DNA from: Ophiocordyceps camponoti-saundersi (nom. inval.)
Taxonomy: Eukaryota; Ascomycota; Sordariomycetes; Hypocreales; Ophiocordycipitaceae
Assembly (NCBI GenBank): GCA_003339415.1
Contig: PDHQ01000583.1
Span: 1 to 15,080 of the forward strand
Reading direction: 5' to 3'
DNA length: 15,080 nt
The notes under the pieces were generated by a model. The model was not told where the DNA came from and made no database searches. It saw only the letters and a list, made by a program, of their open reading frames with translations. A program made the position numbers and the translations under genes. Below are positions 1 through 8,446 of the stretch, piece by piece. Position 1 is the first letter of the stretch, and each line of letters begins with the position of its first letter.

Positions 1-224
1 TAATAAACTAATAAACTAATAAACTAATAAACTAATAAACTAATAAACTAATAAACTAATAAACTAATAAACTAATAAACTAATAAACTAATAAACTAAT
101 AAACTAATAAACTAATAAACTAATAAACTAATAAACTAATAAACTAATAAACTAATAAATTAATAAACTAATAAACTAATAAACTAATAAACTAATAAAC
201 TAATAAACTAATAAACTAATAAAT
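1..224. repeat. Tandem array of 8-bp unit TAATAAAC
   Basis: Twenty-eight head-to-tail copies of TAATAAAC run from the first base, so the array probably continues to the left of the window. Units are identical except for C-to-T changes in the last base of the unit at 153-160 and of the final unit at 217-224. The only C in the unit is followed by T, so the array contains no CpA site. It is not a canonical fungal telomere repeat (TTAGGG/CCCTAA). It may be a subtelomeric or heterochromatic minisatellite; position on the chromosome cannot be read from the window. Confidence 0.97.
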
Positions 225-795
225 ATAAATAAAAAAAATTACTTAGCAAGAAAAATAATATAACTAGCTTAAAAAGAAAAAAAAGAAAAATTTTCTATAT
301 AAAGGATATTTTAACTTATACCTTATATATATATATATATTATAGCTAAGAATACTTTTTTCCTAAAATAGCGGGGTATATAAAAGATTTAGGCTACGCC
401 CGAATAGCTAAGTTATATAAAGGTACTTAGTTAAGTTTACGCGTATAATAAGTATAAGGTATATATAAATATATATAATTAGTTAGCGCCGCGTATAAGC
501 TACGCGCGGGCTATATATAGATTATAACCTTAAGTATATATACCGTATATATTTTAGAACCTTCTAAGTTAATTTATATTAATAGAGTTAGCTTTTTATT
601 AAAATACTAAAGTATAAGACCTTAATATTAATTAATTAAAAATATAACTTTAAAAAGCTTTTTATTTATAATTATAATTATATATAGCTTAGTAGATAAA
701 TATTCTTTTAAATAGATTCTTATATTTTAAATAGAATAATAAGGCTAGTAATAAAAACTAGGACTTAGTATATAGTATAAGTAATAATATATAGT
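225..795. other. AT-rich RIP-type DNA, no gene
   Basis: No open frame or RNA gene is visible. The stretch is dominated by TpA steps, with a short (TA)n run around 323-341 and scattered CG-containing islets such as those near 370-400 and 486-510. By eye there is one CpA (in GCA, at 247) and no TpG before 797. That pattern is the signature of RIP, the fungal process that converts C to T, mostly at CpA, in duplicated DNA. It is probably a ruined repeat, but the original element cannot be identified. Confidence 0.75.
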
Positions 796-803
796 TCACG
801 TGA
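796..803. promoter_or_regulatory. TCACGTGA palindrome (E-box-like) at the composition edge
   Basis: The perfect 8-bp palindrome TCACGTGA contains the CACGTG core bound by bHLH factors of the Cbf1/USF type. It lies exactly where RIP-type AT-rich DNA gives way to normal-composition DNA, about 340 bp upstream of the tfb1 start. It could be a promoter element of tfb1. Equally it could be the end of a transposon abutting the gene, since TCAC/GTGA palindromes recur in the islet near 14771-14931. Nothing in the sequence decides between these. Confidence 0.3.
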
Positions 804-1138
804 CTAGTTTGTGAGGCGTCATGCGGCGCCTCATGCCCCTAGGGAGGCGAAAGCTAGGGCCCAGGAGCTTCGCCCTAAGTTCCTTCTATGGTGTCGAATA
901 TATCATCATTCTCAATTTACCCGTTTGCTCCTTACTCTTGACTGGATGTTTTCGTGCCTCTCAACGTCATTTTGAGGCCATTTCTGGCTGTCAGGTATTG
1001 CAACTGTGTTTCTACACTATCTGTTCAACGGCAAGGCAGTTTGCAGGTTTCAGAGCCGGACCGACCTTCTGACTGCCTAACAACACGATATGCGAAGACT
1101 GAAGACAATTCCATTTACTATAAATCTTCCCTCGAATT
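804..1138 (+). promoter_or_regulatory. Presumed promoter and 5' UTR of tfb1
   Basis: This stretch has normal base composition with frequent CpA and TpG, unlike everything to its left. It holds no convincing gene. Short frames beginning at ATGs at 821 and 954 have no recognisable product and are probably chance. Position and composition suggest it carries the tfb1 promoter and leader, but no transcription start can be placed. If the leader extended far upstream, the ATGs at 821, 954 and 1090 would all precede the real start, so transcription may begin close to the gene or a leader intron may remove them. Confidence 0.5.
811..877. repeat. Cluster of GC-rich inverted repeats upstream of tfb1
   Basis: Several stems follow one another. 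TGAGGCG (812-818) pairs with CGCCTCA (827-833). The same CGCCTC can pair instead with GAGGCG at 844-849. CCCTAGGG (837-844) and GGGCCC (857-862) are palindromes. GCGAAAGCT (847-855) pairs with AGCTTCGC (866-873) apart from one bulged A, and TAGGGC (855-860) pairs with GCCCTA (872-877). The alternative pairings are mutually exclusive. This could be a structured 5' leader, a protein-binding cluster or the terminus of a mobile element; no family is recognised. Confidence 0.6.
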
Positions 1139-3123
1139 ATGAATCTTCCTGTCGGGCGAACCATCTTCAAGAAAAAGGATGGTATCATCTCCTTAAGCAG
1201 CGACTACAAGATTGTCACTTGGACCCCGACTTCGGCATCTACACCAACAGTCTCTCTCCCTGTCGCTCGCATATCCAGTATGCCCTCTCCAGCAGGCTGC
1301 ACAATGTTCTCATCCCTGATTACCAAACTTTAGATCTTCAGCAAACACCGGATAGCTCCGCAAAGGTTATGCTCAAAATATTCGAGAAGGCCGATAAAGA
1401 AGCCGAATCCGCCACCTACCTCTTTCATTTTCACTCTCCTGATGCCCGAGCTGATGCTCAAGCCATAAAGGATGTTCTTTCCCGACTGCTGGCTGATCTT
1501 CGGAGCAATGATTTGAACTTATCCGGACCCTCAGGGGGAACGGCCGCAGGTGCGCCAGATCCCGCTGGCGGCATGGCCGTGTCCATGCCCCTTACTACCA
1601 CTGGATACTTGCCACGAATCTCATCTAAATGGTTCGACAATTGCCAGCTCAAGCTGGATATTGAACTTCAGCAATCACTCATGAAAAGGGACAAGAGCCT
1701 ACATCAGACATATATGGAGGCTATGAGGACTAAACCCGAGTCTATATCTGGCGCAGCTCTCAATTCTCAATTCTGGTCAACTCGAATCAACCTTCTGCGA
1801 GCACACGCGATCGAAGTTAACCAGAAGAAAGGCGCCTACAACGTGCTTTCTACTGTGAAGCCTCGTACTATCGATGGCGAGCTCAAACTCAACATCAGCG
1901 TCGAGCAGGTACAAATGATACTGGCCCAACATCCGCTAGTGAGGCGCATCTACAACGAAAATGTACCGAAGCTTTCTGAGGCCGATTTCTGGTCACGCTT
2001 CTTCCTCAGCCGATTGTCTAAGAGCTTGAGAGGCGAACGCGTCACTGACAACGATCGGTCTGATCCACTTTTCGATAAACACAATGTGTCCGAAAACACC
2101 ACCAGCTCTGTCAGCAAGATGTCAATGCTGGCGGTTCCCCACATGATCAATTTGGAGACTAATGAGGAAAACCAGGGTGGCTTCAGGAGCGGAAATGCGA
2201 ATGACGTAGAAATGCGTCCGCGAAACAACATGTCCATAGCCAAGACATTGAATAGCATGAGTGACAAAATCATGGCGAATGTATCGCCCTCCGACAATGT
2301 GAATCACGATAAGCAAAGACGCAATAACGACTACGGGGGGGAATTGTGGCTGCGCGACTTGAAGGGTGACGATCAGGAAAACCGCGTGATGCTCAACATT
2401 AAGAGGCAGCTTGAAAAGTCCTCCCAGCAGGACTTCGTTTCGTCCGCGCACCCTCTCAATGTTGCAAAGCAAGACCCTGCGGAAGTCTTAGCAAGGGTTA
2501 AAAAAACGGTGACAAGGATGGTCAGTGACGGCGCCAAAGAATCAGCACTGCAGGCAGGAATCAACTTCAACGATGATGGCAACGCCAAGGATGAGCGTCT
2601 CGGAATTTCGCGCGTGAGATCTCGCGCAGACATCATAAACGCCGAGGGAGAGGTTATGAAAGACATCCGCCAACAAAGGGCGCAGGAGTTGGGTAACTTT
2701 GCCGATGTGTCAACCCCGATGGGATTGCCCACACAGATAGCAGAGAAATGCTCTTTGACACATGCCACAACCATCGAATTCCTGCAGCAGTTTTGGAACG
2801 CTTACCTTTCGGGTGACTCGGCGCGTGCTGCCGAGCTTCAGTATCTCGCTGAAACCCTTGAATGTTCAGAAACTCGGATCGCTGCCGCCGCCAAGGAGGC
2901 CGAAATCGAAAGAGATGCTTTGATCCGTAAGCGCAAGCAGGAAATTCGAGAACATTTCGAGCAGACAGGGAAGAAAATTAGGTGGAAGTCGCAAAGTATT
3001 GGCGGCGGACATGAGGCCATCAACATCATGATGCGACCATTATTAAATGCTGTGACTGTGGCCCAGAGTACTTATAAGGAGGCTTTATTAGCAGAAGGAT
3101 TAAACAGCACGACAGAATTATAA
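1139..3123 (+). CDS. tfb1: TFIIH core subunit p62/Tfb1, two exons (1139-1277, 1334-3123)
   Basis: Tfb1 is the scaffold subunit of the TFIIH core, acting in RNA polymerase II initiation and nucleotide excision repair in the nucleus. Joining 1139-1277 to 1334-3123 gives 642 residues, a usual length for fungal Tfb1. An N-terminal PH domain spans about residues 8-106; the splice rebuilds its conserved NLQQTPDSSAKVMLKIFEK segment. Two BSD domains follow: about 145-205 (Phe-Trp at 193-194) and 227-281 (Phe-Trp at 265-266), the latter holding the conserved HPLVRRIYNENVPKL segment. A helical p62 C-terminus covers about 510-642 (LPTQIAEKCSLT, FWNAYLSGD, SIGGG). ATG 1139 is the first Met after an in-frame TAA at 1121 and has A at -3. 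No frameshift or premature stop is present, so the gene looks functional. Domain positions come from knowledge of the family, not a search. It stands alone, with RIP-type DNA on both sides. Confidence 0.93.
1278..1333 (+). other. Spliceosomal intron of tfb1 (56 bp)
   Basis: The intron begins GTATGC, ends TTTAG and carries a CTGAT branch-site candidate around 1316-1320, about 14 bases before the 3' splice site. All three match filamentous-fungal intron signals, and the length is typical. It interrupts a codon after its first base: the A at 1277 joins AT at 1334-1335 to give Asn47. Splicing moves the frame of exon 1 into that of exon 2 and restores a conserved PH-domain segment. That frame logic is the main support; no transcript data are available. 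Confidence 0.92.
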
Positions 3124-3174
3124 CTTGGATTTTTATTATTATAAAATATTTTTAAAATGTATAAAGAGGATTTT

Positions 3175-3189
3175 AATAAAAAAAATAAA
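3175..3189 (+). terminator. Candidate poly(A) signals of tfb1
   Basis: AATAAA occurs at 3175-3180 and again at 3184-3189, about 50-65 bases after the stop codon. That is a plausible distance for a 3' end signal. The surrounding DNA is so AT-rich that the motif is also expected by chance, so the call is weak. Confidence 0.35.
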
Positions 3190-3228
3190 AAAACTTATTA
3201 TTTACTTTAACTTAGTTATATATTATTA

Positions 3229-3357
3229 TAAAGGTCTTATAATAAGTAATTATTAAAATAAGCTAAAGTAAAATTATAATTAAAGCTATTAATAAAAAGA
3301 AAAAAAAGAGAGAGAAACCGCCTTCCTAAGCTAACTATATATCCCGCCTAATAACTA
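3229..3357 (-). repeat. Inverted copy of repeat B (candidate left terminal inverted repeat)
   Basis: The reverse complement of this segment aligns with the outer part of repeat B (about 3708-3834) and B' (about 5274-5400). Shared landmarks include the AGCTTAGGA block, the pyrimidine run, ATAGCTTTAATTATAA and the outer end (A)GACCTTTATA. Similarity is clearly lower than between B and B'. Because it faces outward opposite to B and B', it could be the left end of a transposon with long inverted repeats, ending at either 3834 or 5400. Flanks are too AT-rich to recognise a target-site duplication. Confidence 0.65.
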
Positions 3358-3380
3358 TATATTATTAAAAAAACTTAAAA

Positions 3381-3625
3381 ATAATAATATATACTTATAT
3401 ATATAATTTATTAATAATAATATATAGCTAAGCTAGCTATTAAAAAAAGTATATTAAAAGTAATAAAATAAAGTAATTATTAATAATAAGATTATAAAAT
3501 AGGTATTATAAAAATATAAATATAAGTAAAAGTTTTTAAAAATTAAATTTATAATTATAAAAAAAATTATTTTATTATTTAAAAAAATATTAAACTAATT
3601 ATAAAAAATTAATTTATAACTAATT
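3381..3625 (+). repeat. Direct repeat A, first copy
   Basis: About 245 bp nearly identical to 5488-5731 in the same orientation. The visible differences are three A/G transitions and a small indel in an A/T run near 3568-3580. It lies between the inverted B copy and the direct B copy. Nothing in it suggests coding; it is almost pure A+T with a few AGCT steps. It may be an internal or terminal part of a RIP-ruined transposon. Confidence 0.9.
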
Positions 3626-3626
3626 T

Positions 3627-3834
3627 ATAAGGGATTAGTTTATAACTAATTATAGCTAAATAAGGGGGATTATAGCGGATATATTTAAGTCTTCCCGATA
3701 GCGCTTAGTTATCGCGCGGGGTATATAGCTAGCTTAGGAGGGGGGCTTCTCTCCCCTTTTCTTCCTCTTTTCGATAGCTTTAATTATAACTTTACCTTAG
3801 CTTATTTTTATAGTTACCTTAATAAAACCTTTAT
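3627..3834 (+). repeat. Direct repeat B, first copy
   Basis: A 208-bp segment that aligns without gaps to 5193-5400 in the same orientation. I count 16 differences (about 92% identity), all transitions. It contains GGGGGATTATAGCGG, a CGCGCGGGG block, AGCTAGCTTAGGAGGGGGG and a long pyrimidine run. The pair could be long terminal repeats around the roughly 1.36 kb between them. Alternatively it is the right inverted terminus of a DNA transposon, because an inverted copy lies at 3229-3357. Confidence 0.92.
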
Positions 3835-5192
3835 ATTAATTAAAGCTCCTTTTACCGCTAACTAAATATAAAAATAAGATCTTAGTATAAAACGCTATTA
3901 AATTTTACTTATATTAAAGCCGCTCTTAGCTTATTTTAGCTTAAATTTTTAGCTAGCTACTATATATATTAAATTTACGATTAATAAAGCTATAATTAAG
4001 AAGCTTAAGTTTTAATTTTATTACGTTTTTTCTTATTTTAGTACTTTCTAATAAATATTCTTTTTATATATTATTATAGCTATAAATTTTTCTTATTAGC
4101 TTAAAGCCTTTTTAATATATATCTCTAAGCTTCTTAGGGAAAGTTATAAAAAACGCTAAATAGGTTTTTCCTTAATTAGGATATATTAGGGGCTATTAAA
4201 GCTCCTCGGAGAATATATTATAAGGTAAGAATATACTTTTTTTAAGGCCGGACCGTTATATTAGTCCGATTACGCTAAGATTATTTTACTCTTATCTAAG
4301 CTACGTAAAAAGCTATAAAAGCGCTTAGATTATAAGAACTAGCTTATAATATATATAGCTTTTACTAGCCTTCTTTAAAGCTTTAATAAAGTATTTAATT
4401 TTAAGAATATTTCTAATATATTAGTTAATTTACCGCCCCCTTTTTTAGCTAATTTAATAAATATCGCGTTTATATAATCTTATTTTAATATTATTAAGCG
4501 CTAATATTATTATTAATATAACTAAATTAGTTATTTTAAGTATAATTATCTAAAACTTTATAAGTAAATAAAAATATTAAGGTTAAGGCTTTTTATAAGC
4601 GGAGTAAGGAAATTAAAAGTAAATTTAAAATATTTTAATTAAAAGGATAATAAGTAAAAAGGGATAAGTATACGCTAAATATTATAGCTTAGGTAATTTC
4701 TAACTTTATTATATTATTTTATATAAGGATAGTTTACGCGTAACTTAAGCGCGTAAATTTATTAGTAAGTATATATTATAATTATATTACGCCCTAGCTT
4801 ATAAACTAGCGCTAGTAATATATAATAATAAGTATATAGCTAGCTTTATTATTTATTATAATTAAGTTATTCTCTAAGCTTCTTATAATTAATATAATAT
4901 TATCTAATCTTATATATTAGCTATATAAGTAAGTTTTTACTATTAGTATATAAATTTATTAATTTTTACCTTAAGTAATATTATAATTTTAAGCTTATTA
5001 GAATCTTCCTTATAAGGATTAGGGTTTAATTCCCCGGGCTATAAAGGAGCCTTTCCGCCCTCTTATCTTTATTTTTATAAAAGCTATTAGGCTATTAGCT
5101 AAGGTTTATATAGAGTATCTTACTAGTATAGTAATATATAACTTTTCTATCCTATACTCTTATTTCCTTAGCTAGCTTAAAAAGGGGGCTAT
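3835..5192. other. Interior between the two B repeats, RIP-ruined, no intact gene
   Basis: About 1.36 kb between the direct B repeats, full of TAA and TAG in all frames, with not a single CpA or TpG by eye. Small pockets of higher GC remain, for example AAGGCCGGACCG near 4245 and TTCCCCGGGC near 5031. If this is the body of a transposon, its protein can no longer be identified: I tried reading stops as mutated codons and obtained no recognisable transposase or reverse transcriptase motif. Confidence 0.5.
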
Positions 5193-5400
5193 ATAAGGGA
5201 TTAGTTTATAACTAATCGTAGCTAAATAAGGGGGATTATAGCGGATATATTTAGGTCTTCCTAATAGCGCTTAGTTATCGCGCGGGGTATATAGCTAGCT
5301 TAGGAGGGGGGCTTCTCTCCTCTTTTCTTTCTCTTTTTAATAGCTTTAATTATAACTTTACTTTAGCTTATTTCTATAATCGCCTTAGTAAGACCTTTAT
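5193..5400 (+). repeat. Direct repeat B', second copy
   Basis: Gap-free 208-bp partner of 3627-3834. Of the 16 differences, eight are C/G in the first copy and T/A here, and eight are the reverse, so each copy seems to have decayed separately from a common ancestor. Its outer edge ends GACCTTTAT like the other two copies. It is followed within about 20 bases by the C repeat. Confidence 0.92.
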
Positions 5401-5419
5401 ATAATTATAAATATAAAAA

Positions 5420-5487
5420 AAGTTTATAACTAATTATAGCTATAAAAAGTTTATAATAAGTTTTTTTATAATTACGCGCTAGTACTT
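5420..5487 (+). repeat. Short repeat C, left of A'
   Basis: Starts with GTTTATAACTAATTATAGC and ends near CTAGTACTTATAA. A similar, somewhat longer segment lies right of A' at about 5716-5796, in the same orientation, so A' is bracketed by two C-like copies. The TTATAACTAAT core also appears at the start of both B repeats. It may be a shared terminal motif of one element family or a duplicated insertion site. Confidence 0.6.
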
Positions 5488-5731
5488 ATAATAATATATA
5501 CTTATATATATAATTTATTAATAATAATATATAGCTAAGCTAGCTATTAAAAAAAGTATATTAAAAGTAATAAAATAAAGTAGTTATTAATAGTAAGATT
5601 ATAAAATAGGTATTATAAAAATATAAATATAAGTAAAAGTTTTTAAAAATTAAATTTATAATTATAAAAAAAAATATTATTATTTAAAAAAATATTAAAC
5701 TAATTATAGAAAATTAATTTATAACTAATTA
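5488..5731 (+). repeat. Direct repeat A', second copy
   Basis: Partner of 3381-3625. Where the copies differ by transitions (near 5582, 5591 and 5709) this copy keeps G where the first has A. It lies right of B' while the first A lies left of B, so the pair brackets the B-interior-B' unit. This suggests either an insertion into an older repeat with target duplication, or nested elements. Confidence 0.9.
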
Positions 5732-5796
5732 TAGCTATAAAAAAGTTTATAATTATTATATTTAAGTTTTTTAAATATTTTATACTAGCACTTATA
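5716..5796 (+). repeat. Short repeat C', right of A'
   Basis: Imperfect copy of 5420-5487, overlapping the end of A'. Shared parts are the TTATAACTAATTATAGCTAT start, the following AAAAAGTTTATAAT and the closing CTAG(T/C)ACTTATAA. The middle differs by insertions of A/T. It contains the first CpA (GCA, at 5789) after more than 2.6 kb with none. Confidence 0.55.
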
Positions 5797-8446
5797 AGGA
5801 TTTCTTTTAAATATTTTATAGTAATTTCTAAAAATTTCTAACTATATTTATATAACTTTTAGAAATCTTATTATAAAATTACTTAAAAAGACCTTAAAGG
5901 AAATTACTAGGAAATATAATCGCTTCTCTATTAGGATTTTACTATACCCTTTCTTATCCCTATTAATATATACTTTTATATATTTTACTAAAATTTTACT
6001 TATAAGAGTTTTTCCTCTTTTCCTTACTTTTCTCCTAAGGTTAAAATCTTTATTTATAATAGTAATATTATTATTTACTTAATATATTTTTAAGCTATAA
6101 TATTATTTTAAAATTACTTTTTCTTAATAAGTAGTTTAAAAATATATATTTTATTTTTATATTTTTATATAAAATAAAAAAGATTTTATATATAATTAAA
6201 ATTATAAGTAGCTTTAAAATATATATTTAAAGCTTTTAATTAAACTTTTAATAATTAAAAAAACTTATTTTAAAAATATTAAATTTTATAATAAGATAAA
6301 ATTTTAATAAAAACTAAATTATAATTATAGCTATTTTTTATAAAATATAGCTAATATAACTATATTATAAAAAAATATATAAAAAATTTAATAATAAATA
6401 AAAATTATAGAATTTTAAAGTTAGTAAATTTAGAGAAATTAAAATTTAAATATAGAAAAAACTTATTAAAAGTATTAATTATATTTAAAAGAAATAAAAA
6501 AATATTTATTTTAATTAAAAAAGCTATTTAAGATATTTTTATATTAATTACCTTAATAAAATAGCTAAACCTTTTTTATTTAAATATTATAAAGGTTTAT
6601 TATAAAAAAATAAGTAAATTTTTAAGTAAAATTTTTTTTAATATTTTCCTTATAACCTTAAAAAATAAAATAAAATCTAATAAAATAATTTTCTATAATA
6701 AGTAAAATAAAATAAATATCTTATTTTATAATTTAGAAAAAAAGCTTATAAACTTTAAAAAACTTAATATAATTTAAAAAAATACCTTTTTTTTAAATTA
6801 GCTAAAATAATTTAATATTTAAAGTTTATTTATAGAAATCTAAATAAATTTACTAAGGCTATATACTAGCTTTATAAACTAAACTTCTCCTTAACTAGTA
6901 AGTAAAAAATCTAAAAGTTACTCGCTAAGTTTAATTACCTTATAGCTAAGATTTAAATATCCCTAGCTTAGATTAAATATATATTTTAAGATTCTTTATT
7001 TACTAACCTTAGCTTAAGCTTTTTTATAAAAGCTAAAAACTTATATATAATATATAAGGAATTTTATAAATATATAAAAAACGCTATATTTTATTAAAAA
7101 AAGAATTTACTTACTAAATAGCTATATAAAAAACTTATTAAAGTAATAAGATAATTTTAATAATATAAAAAAAATATTATAATTATAACCTTATATTAAA
7201 AAAGCTAGCTTTTAAGTAAAGATAAAAAGAGAGTTTATTAGAAAAATAATACTTAGTTTATTTATAAAAAAAAGCTATATAGCTTAAAATTACTTTAATT
7301 AATAAAGAAATAAAAGAGTTTATAAAGTTTAAACGCCTTTACTTAACTTTATTTAATTAAATAATTTTAATTTAAGAAAAAAGTAAAATTATAATAAAGC
7401 TTTTTAATAATTTTAAAAATATTATATATAAGATAAAAATAAAAGAGTTATTTACTATTAATAATTAAGTTAAAGCTTAAAATATTACTTTTTATACCTT
7501 TATTTTATATAATATTAAAATAAATATTTATTTCCTAATTAGTTATTATTTTATAAAACGAGTAATAAAGTGCTTAAGCGCTAAGCTTACTTTTATTTAT
7601 CTTATCTCCTTTATTAATTCCTAAAGCTATTAAGCTAGCTTAGTTTATAAATACTTAATTTTTACTTTAATAATTAATAAATAATATTTTCCTTAAGAAA
7701 TCTACTAAGTAACTAACTATACTTAGGATTTTTTTATTAGCTTATTTTAAATAGCTAAAAAAAGTTATTACTTAACTATATAGCTTAGAAATTAATTTAG
7801 CTAAATAACTTACTTATTTTTACTAAATATTCGCCCTTAATCTTATTATTAAAAAAGCCCTTTTTACTAAAAATCTAAATTTAGCTATCTAAGCGGATGC
7901 CGAATATTAAAATTACTTTTTTTATTAAAATAAGCGTAATTATTAGATTTTTTAATATTTATAAAAGAAAAAAGACTTTATATAGCTTATAAAAGAAAAA
8001 AAGCTAGCTTAAACATTAACTTAAAATAATTAAGAAACTAATAATATAAATAAAAATATTTTAAAAAAGTAACTTATTTACTAAATATAATAAAACCCTT
8101 ATTATATATAATAAAAAAAACCTTATTAATATTTATAACTTTTATAAAATTAAAAAATAATAATAATTTAACTATAATTATAAAGCTTAGCGTAGCTAGA
8201 TATATATATATAAGATAAAAGATTTTATTTTTTTAAAAAGAAAAATTTAAATATATTACTTATATATATAATATAATTCTTATAACTTTTATATTTCTTA
8301 AAAGATTTTTTAATAAGAAAAAAGCTTATATTTTTATTAGCCCTTAACTTAGCTATAATATAATTTTAAATCTTAAAAAGCTTTTAAATTTAATAAAGCC
8401 CCCTTTTTATAAAATACTTATAAAATAGTTCTAACTTTTATATATT
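5797..8446. other. Extremely AT-rich RIP-type DNA, no gene
   Basis: About 2.65 kb, the most AT-rich part of the window, especially 6060-7560. Stops fill every frame and no RNA gene is visible. By eye there are only three CpA/TpG dinucleotides (7570, 7898, 8014). It is presumably one or more heavily mutated transposable elements, but nothing survives that names a family. Confidence 0.65.

Noticed and set aside
1..224. Telomere repeat or CRISPR array
   Set aside because: The unit is an 8-mer without the TTAGGG pattern and has no spacers, so it is a simple tandem array.
821..1072. Open frame of 83 codons upstream of tfb1
   Set aside because: No recognisable product; it starts inside the hairpin cluster and most likely lies in promoter or leader DNA.
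1119..1124. TATAAA before the tfb1 start
   Set aside because: It is only 15 bases from the ATG, too close to act as a TATA box for this start.
954..1142. Open frame of 62 codons overlapping the tfb1 start
   Set aside because: It matches no known family and only overlaps the real start by chance; at most it would be an upstream ORF.
1090..1335. ATG 1090 as the true start of tfb1 (677 residues, no intron)
   Set aside because: It gives an unrelated N-terminus, whereas the frame from 1139 encodes the PH-domain start and a canonical intron rejoins it to the conserved NLQQTP segment.
1458..3029. Several minus-strand open frames of 60-133 codons
   Set aside because: They are antisense to tfb1 exon 2, have no recognisable domain and are shadows of its codon structure.
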